Assembly (NCBI GenBank): GCA_015663855.1
Contig: DQRJ01000042.1
Location: 1-9,724, forward strand
From: Flavobacteriales bacterium
Lineage (GTDB): Bacteria > Bacteroidota > Bacteroidia > Flavobacteriales_D > Sanyastnellaceae
DNA length: 9,724 nt
Reading direction: 5' to 3'
Every line of letters begins with the position of its first letter. Within the stretch, counting starts at the first letter, position 1. Of this stretch, positions 6,606 to 9,724 are shown piece after piece. The position numbers were made by a program, and so were the translations under genes. The notes beneath the pieces were generated by a model. That model worked only from the letters and a program-made list of their open reading frames with translations, had not been told where the DNA came from and made no database searches.

Positions 6606-7052
6606 ATGAATTGGGAAGAAAAAATCAGGCGTTGGTGCGCTAGAAGCGAGCGTTCAAGGGCAGAAGTGCTTAAGAGATTATCGGAATGGGAGGTCTTAGC
6701 ATCGGATGCTCAACAATATCTTGAACACCTTGAATCTACTGACTTTGTAAACCAAACCCGTTTTCTTTCTGCCTTCACTCACGACCATTTCATTCTTAAG
6801 AATTGGGGGCCTTTAAAGATTAGAAAAGGCCTTTATGAAAAAGGCTGCACATCGTCAGAAATTTCGTCAGCTTTAGAAGTTCTCACTCCCGATCTTGTCT
6901 CAAAAAAGCTGCGTGAGGTAATTTCCTCACGTAAAATAACTCACCCGCAAGAGCTCGCAACGAATAAACCCCGTCTTATACGCCACCTTCAATCCCGGGG
7001 GTTCCCACTGGATTTAATTATCTCCACTTTAGTCACTCCCTTACAATCTTAA
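6606..7052 (+). CDS. recX: regulatory protein RecX
   Basis: A 148-residue small helical protein of the RecX family, which binds RecA filaments and modulates recombination and SOS activity. The family pattern is clear: RRWCARSERSRAEVLKRL (9-25) matches the first helical repeat; then come the conserved TDFVNQTRFLSAFTHDHFILKNWGPLKIRKGLYEKG block (45-80) and the GCTSSEISSALE helix after it. The C-terminal part (about 93-148) is the weaker third repeat, with KPRLIRHLQSRGFPLDLI. I chose ATG 6606, giving MNWEEKIRRW, because it matches the usual family start and leaves a gap to the divergent DUF349 gene. The open frame continues upstream with ATGs at 6537 and 6495, but the upstream residues do not look like RecX and the 6495 start would overlap the DUF349 gene. 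prfB follows after 18 bases, so co-transcription is likely. It is not next to recA here. Confidence 0.88.
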   Translation: MNWEEKIRRWCARSERSRAEVLKRLSEWEVLASDAQQYLEHLESTDFVNQTRFLSAFTHDHFILKNWGPLKIRKGLYEKGCTSSEISSALEVLTPDLVSKKLREVISSRKITHPQELATNKPRLIRHLQSRGFPLDLIISTLVTPLQS

Positions 7053-7070
7053 GTTAGCTACTTTTACAGC

Positions 7071-8177
7071 ATGCTTACTATTGACTCCATCGAAGCCCTT
7101 GCTGTTCGTGTCGAAGACCTTCGTGGTTATTTAAACATTGAGCATAAGAGGATGGAGGTAAATGAGGATGAGAAACAAACTCACGATCCTGAGTTTTGGA
7201 ATGATTCCAAAAAGGCAGAGCAAGTGATGAAGCAGATCCGCTCAAAAAAGACCTGGGTCACGAAATTCGACGAGTGCGCAACGCAGGTTGAGGACCTCTC
7301 TGTCCTTTTCGAATTCATGAAAGCTGGTGAGGAAGAACCTGCCGAAGTTGACGCTGCCTACGCTGAATCTCTCAAAGCAATCGAGGCCCTCGAGTTTCAA
7401 AACATGCTTTCATCAGAAGAGGACTCCCTCAACGCCGTTATGCAAATTACTTCAGGTGCTGGAGGAACTGAAAGTTGTGACTGGGCATCAATGCTGATGC
7501 GCATGTACCGAATGTATGGCGATAAGGCAGGATTCAAAGTCCGTGAACTTCAACTTCAAGAGGGCGACCCTGCCGGCATCAAGCAAGTAACATTAGAATT
7601 TGAAGGCGAGTTCGCATACGGAATGCTCAAGGGCGAGAACGGCGTACACCGCCTAGTCCGCATTAGCCCCTTCGATTCCCAGGCCCGCCGCCATACCTCG
7701 TTCGTTTCAGTTTACGTCTACCCCCTCGTCGATGATACCATAGAAATCCATGTGAATCCCGCGGATATCACTTGGGACACCTTCCGTTCTGGAGGTGCTG
7801 GAGGCCAAAACGTAAACAAAGTTGAAACAGGTGTTCGTGTACGTCACGCTCCTACAGGTATCGTAATCGAGAATACAGAAACTAGATCCCAACTCGGTAA
7901 CCGCGAGAAGGCGATGCAACTTCTCAAATCCCAACTTTTCGAACTCGAACGTGCTCGTCTCAACGAAGCTCGCGACGAAATCGAAGCGGGAAAAAAGAAA
8001 ATCGAGTGGGGTTCTCAAATCCGATCTTACGTTATGCAGCCATATAAAATGGTCAAGGACGTACGCACTGGTCACGAAACCTCAAACGTAGATGCCGTTA
8101 TGAACGGCGAAATCGACGGTTTCCTTAAAGCATTCCTTATGCAAGCAGGCGCCGCCGCAAACGCAACCCCCGAATAA
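7071..8177 (+). CDS. prfB: peptide chain release factor 2 (no programmed frameshift)
   Basis: A 368-residue class I release factor that reads UAA and UGA in the ribosomal A site and triggers peptidyl-tRNA hydrolysis. The stop-codon-reading tripeptide SPF lies at 199-201 within RISPFDSQARRHTSF, which distinguishes RF2 from RF1 (PxT). The hydrolysis motif GGQ is at 244-246 within GGAGGQNVNKVETG; Q246 is the expected PrmC methylation site. The N-terminal domain 1 helical region (about 1-115) is complete. In many bacteria prfB needs a +1 frameshift at an in-frame UGA after a LRGYL-like sequence. Here LRGYLNIEHK (17-26) reads straight through, with TTA AAC at 7131-7136 and no stop. The start at 7071 lies 18 bases after the recX stop, with no Shine-Dalgarno; fumC starts 12 bases after the prfB stop, consistent with one transcript. 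Confidence 0.97.
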   Translation: MLTIDSIEALAVRVEDLRGYLNIEHKRMEVNEDEKQTHDPEFWNDSKKAEQVMKQIRSKKTWVTKFDECATQVEDLSVLFEFMKAGEEEPAEVDAAYAESLKAIEALEFQNMLSSEEDSLNAVMQITSGAGGTESCDWASMLMRMYRMYGDKAGFKVRELQLQEGDPAGIKQVTLEFEGEFAYGMLKGENGVHRLVRISPFDSQARRHTSFVSVYVYPLVDDTIEIHVNPADITWDTFRSGGAGGQNVNKVETGVRVRHAPTGIVIENTETRSQLGNREKAMQLLKSQLFELERARLNEARDEIEAGKKKIEWGSQIRSYVMQPYKMVKDVRTGHETSNVDAVMNGEIDGFLKAFLMQAGAAANATPE

Positions 8178-8189
8178 TCCACCCACACT

Positions 8190-9596
8190 ATGTCAGATAT
8201 CTCGACAGATTTCCGTATTGAAAAAGACACCCTTGGAGAAGTTCAAGTTCCGTCAAATGTCCTTTGGGGAGCCCAAACCGAACGCTCTCGCAACAATTTC
8301 CGTATCGGAGATCCATCTTCGATGCCTCTCGAAATAGTTTATGCTTTCGCACACCTAAAGCGTGCGGCTGCCATCACGAACTGCGAGTGTGGAATCCTAT
8401 CTAAAGAAATCCGAGACCTCATATCTACAGCTTGTGCAGAAATTCTAGACGGTAAGCACGACGATCAATTCCCGCTTGTTATTTGGCAAACTGGTTCGGG
8501 AACCCAGTCGAACATGAACGTAAACGAAGTTGTAGCAAATCGTTGTCATCAACTTACGGGAGGTACTCTCGGTCAGGGAACTCGACCAGTCCACCCTAAC
8601 GACGACGTTAATAAGAGTCAATCTTCGAACGATACATTCCCGACAGCAATGCATGTCGCAGCTTACACCCTCATCCTAGAAACTACTCTACCAGGTATCG
8701 AGAGACTTCGTCAAGCCCTCCAATCTAAATCCGAGGAGTTCGACTCTATAGTAAAAATCGGTCGCACACACCTTATGGACGCTACCCCGCTCACCCTCGG
8801 GCAGGAGTTCTCAGGTTATGTCGCTCAGCTAGACTACGGCATGCGCTCCCTCCGTTACTCCCTCGCTCACCTATCTGAGCTTGCTCTAGGAGGAACCGCA
8901 GTCGGGACCGGTATCAATACCCCTCCCGGCTACTCCGAAAAAGTCGCCGCCCATATCGCCTCATCTACGAACCACCCATTCATTACCGCCCCTAACAAGT
9001 TCGAGGCCCTCGCCGCCCACGATGCGGTCGTAGAATCTCATGGCGCCCTCCGCCAGCTCGCGGTCTCCCTAAACAAGATCGCTAACGACATCCGAATGAT
9101 GGGCTCGGGCCCACGTTCCGCCATCGGCGAACTCCAACTCCCCGCTAACGAGCCCGGCTCTTCCATCATGCCCGGAAAGGTCAACCCTACTCAGTGCGAG
9201 GCGCTAACTATGGTTTGCGCCCAAGTTATCGGTAATGATGTCGCCATAGCCGTAGGCGGTACCCAAGGTCACTACGAGCTCAACGTATTCAAGCCTATGA
9301 TGGCTCGCAACATCCTCGAATCGGCCCGCCTCCTCGGCGACGGCGCCCTTTCTTTCGCTACGAACTGCGTAGAAGGCATCACAGCTAACGAACCGCGTAT
9401 CGCCGCCCTAGTAGACAACAGCCTTATGCTCGTTACGGCCCTCAACACAAAAATAGGTTACTACAAATCTGCCGAAATCGCAGGCAAAGCTCACACCGAA
9501 GGCACTACCCTTCGCCAGGCCGCTCTTTCTCTAGGTTACCTTACAGCAGATGAATATGACGCTTGGGTAGTCCCTGGCGATATGATCGGGAGGTAG
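8190..9596 (+). CDS. fumC: fumarate hydratase, class II
   Basis: A 468-residue soluble, iron-independent fumarase that interconverts fumarate and L-malate in the TCA cycle, expected to act as a homotetramer. Family motifs in order are TGSGTQSNMNVNEV at 101-114, HPNDDVNKSQSSNDTFP at 135-151, GRTHLMDATPLTLGQE at 191-206 (H194), and the fumarate lyase signature GSSIMPGKVN at 323-332, where S324, K330 and N332 align with the E. coli FumC active-site residues S318, K324 and N326. The C-terminal FumC-specific domain is present (GYYKSAEIAGKAHTEGTTLRQAAL, ending VPGDMIGR). Length matches the family (about 465). It is the last gene of the recX-prfB-fumC run. Aspartase and argininosuccinate lyase are excluded by the overall FumC-like motif wording and the C-terminus. 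Its codons are strongly C-ending, especially in the 3' half, which suits an abundant enzyme. Confidence 0.97.
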   Translation: MSDISTDFRIEKDTLGEVQVPSNVLWGAQTERSRNNFRIGDPSSMPLEIVYAFAHLKRAAAITNCECGILSKEIRDLISTACAEILDGKHDDQFPLVIWQTGSGTQSNMNVNEVVANRCHQLTGGTLGQGTRPVHPNDDVNKSQSSNDTFPTAMHVAAYTLILETTLPGIERLRQALQSKSEEFDSIVKIGRTHLMDATPLTLGQEFSGYVAQLDYGMRSLRYSLAHLSELALGGTAVGTGINTPPGYSEKVAAHIASSTNHPFITAPNKFEALAAHDAVVESHGALRQLAVSLNKIANDIRMMGSGPRSAIGELQLPANEPGSSIMPGKVNPTQCEALTMVCAQVIGNDVAIAVGGTQGHYELNVFKPMMARNILESARLLGDGALSFATNCVEGITANEPRIAALVDNSLMLVTALNTKIGYYKSAEIAGKAHTEGTTLRQAALSLGYLTADEYDAWVVPGDMIGR

Positions 9597-9605
9597 AGTA
9601 CCTCC
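9589..9605 (+). terminator. perfect hairpin spanning the fumC stop codon, possible terminator
   Basis: GGAGGTA (9589-9595) and TACCTCC (9599-9605) form a perfect 7-bp stem with a GAG loop, and the fumC TAG (9594-9596) lies within it. It sits in the 14-base gap between convergent stops, so it could serve either strand. No T-run follows on either strand, so it is not a textbook intrinsic terminator; an RNA 3'-end stabilising hairpin is equally possible. Confidence 0.4.
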
Positions 9606-9610
9606 ACTCC

Positions 9611-9724
9611 CTACTTTCGAGTATCGTCAAGTCCTCCGACTAGCTCTTTTACCCATTGTTCGTCTGTTTTAGGACAAATCAATAGAGCGTCATCTGTGTC
9701 GACGACGATAAAGTCGTTCAGGCC
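9611..9724 (-). CDS. probable mannose-1-phosphate guanylyltransferase, C-terminal fragment
   Basis: Only the last 37 residues are in the window, read leftward to the TAG at 9613-9611. The fragment reads GLNDFIVVDTDDALLICPKT followed by DEQWVKELVGG and a short tail. The FIVVDTDDALLICPK segment followed by a charged helix is what I recognise from the end of mannose-1-phosphate guanylyltransferases, which make GDP-mannose from mannose-1-phosphate and GTP for glycan synthesis. Other sugar-nucleotide transferases share similar endings, so the product is probable rather than certain. It converges on fumC, with 14 bases between the stops. Confidence 0.65.
   Translation of the reverse strand, partial: GLNDFIVVDTDDALLICPKTDEQWVKELVGGLDDTRK

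Noticed and set aside
7707..8075. Minus-strand open frame of 122 codons inside prfB
   Set aside because: It lies entirely antisense to the conserved RF2 domains, including GGQ; its translation resembles no family I know.

Overview
The window reads as a piece of a Bacteroidota chromosome, most likely a marine Flavobacteriales-type bacterium. This is inferred from the proteins, not from a marker gene. The evidence is a secreted protein with a signal peptide ending in FAQ and Cys-rich CDCDGNVLDECGVCGG and GCTDATACNYD segments; a leucyl-tRNA synthetase with Bacteroidota-style insertions; a multi-DUF349 protein; and start codons preceded by A/T- or C-rich leaders without Shine-Dalgarno sequences. 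Two perfect matches to the Bacteroidota -7 promoter element (TAnnTTTG) are present.

Layout from left to right. A minus-strand gene for a secreted Cys-rich repeat protein (1-925) runs off the left edge. A 272-base AT-rich intergenic stretch (926-1197) follows, with two hairpins and a candidate promoter. Next is leuS (1198-4005, minus), then a short divergent promoter region (4006-4082) and a NodB-type polysaccharide deacetylase (about 4083-4787, plus). This converges on a gene for a five-repeat DUF349 protein (4806-6524, minus). Divergent from that is a compact plus-strand run recX - prfB - fumC (6606-9596) with gaps of only 18 and 12 bases. A hairpin spans the fumC stop codon. The last bases (9611-9724, minus) are the C-terminal end of a gene that resembles a mannose-1-phosphate guanylyltransferase.

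Most genes are housekeeping: translation (leuS, prfB), the TCA cycle (fumC), RecA modulation (recX) and sugar-nucleotide or polysaccharide metabolism (deacetylase, guanylyltransferase). I do not see a defence system, mobile element, CRISPR array, phage or biosynthetic cluster, nor an RNA gene. The least explained parts are the secreted Cys-rich repeat protein at the left edge and the DUF349 repeat protein. Other points of note are prfB lacking the usual autoregulatory frameshift site, recX having a -7 element almost on top of its start codon, and an inverted repeat at the -33 position of the candidate promoter for the secreted protein.
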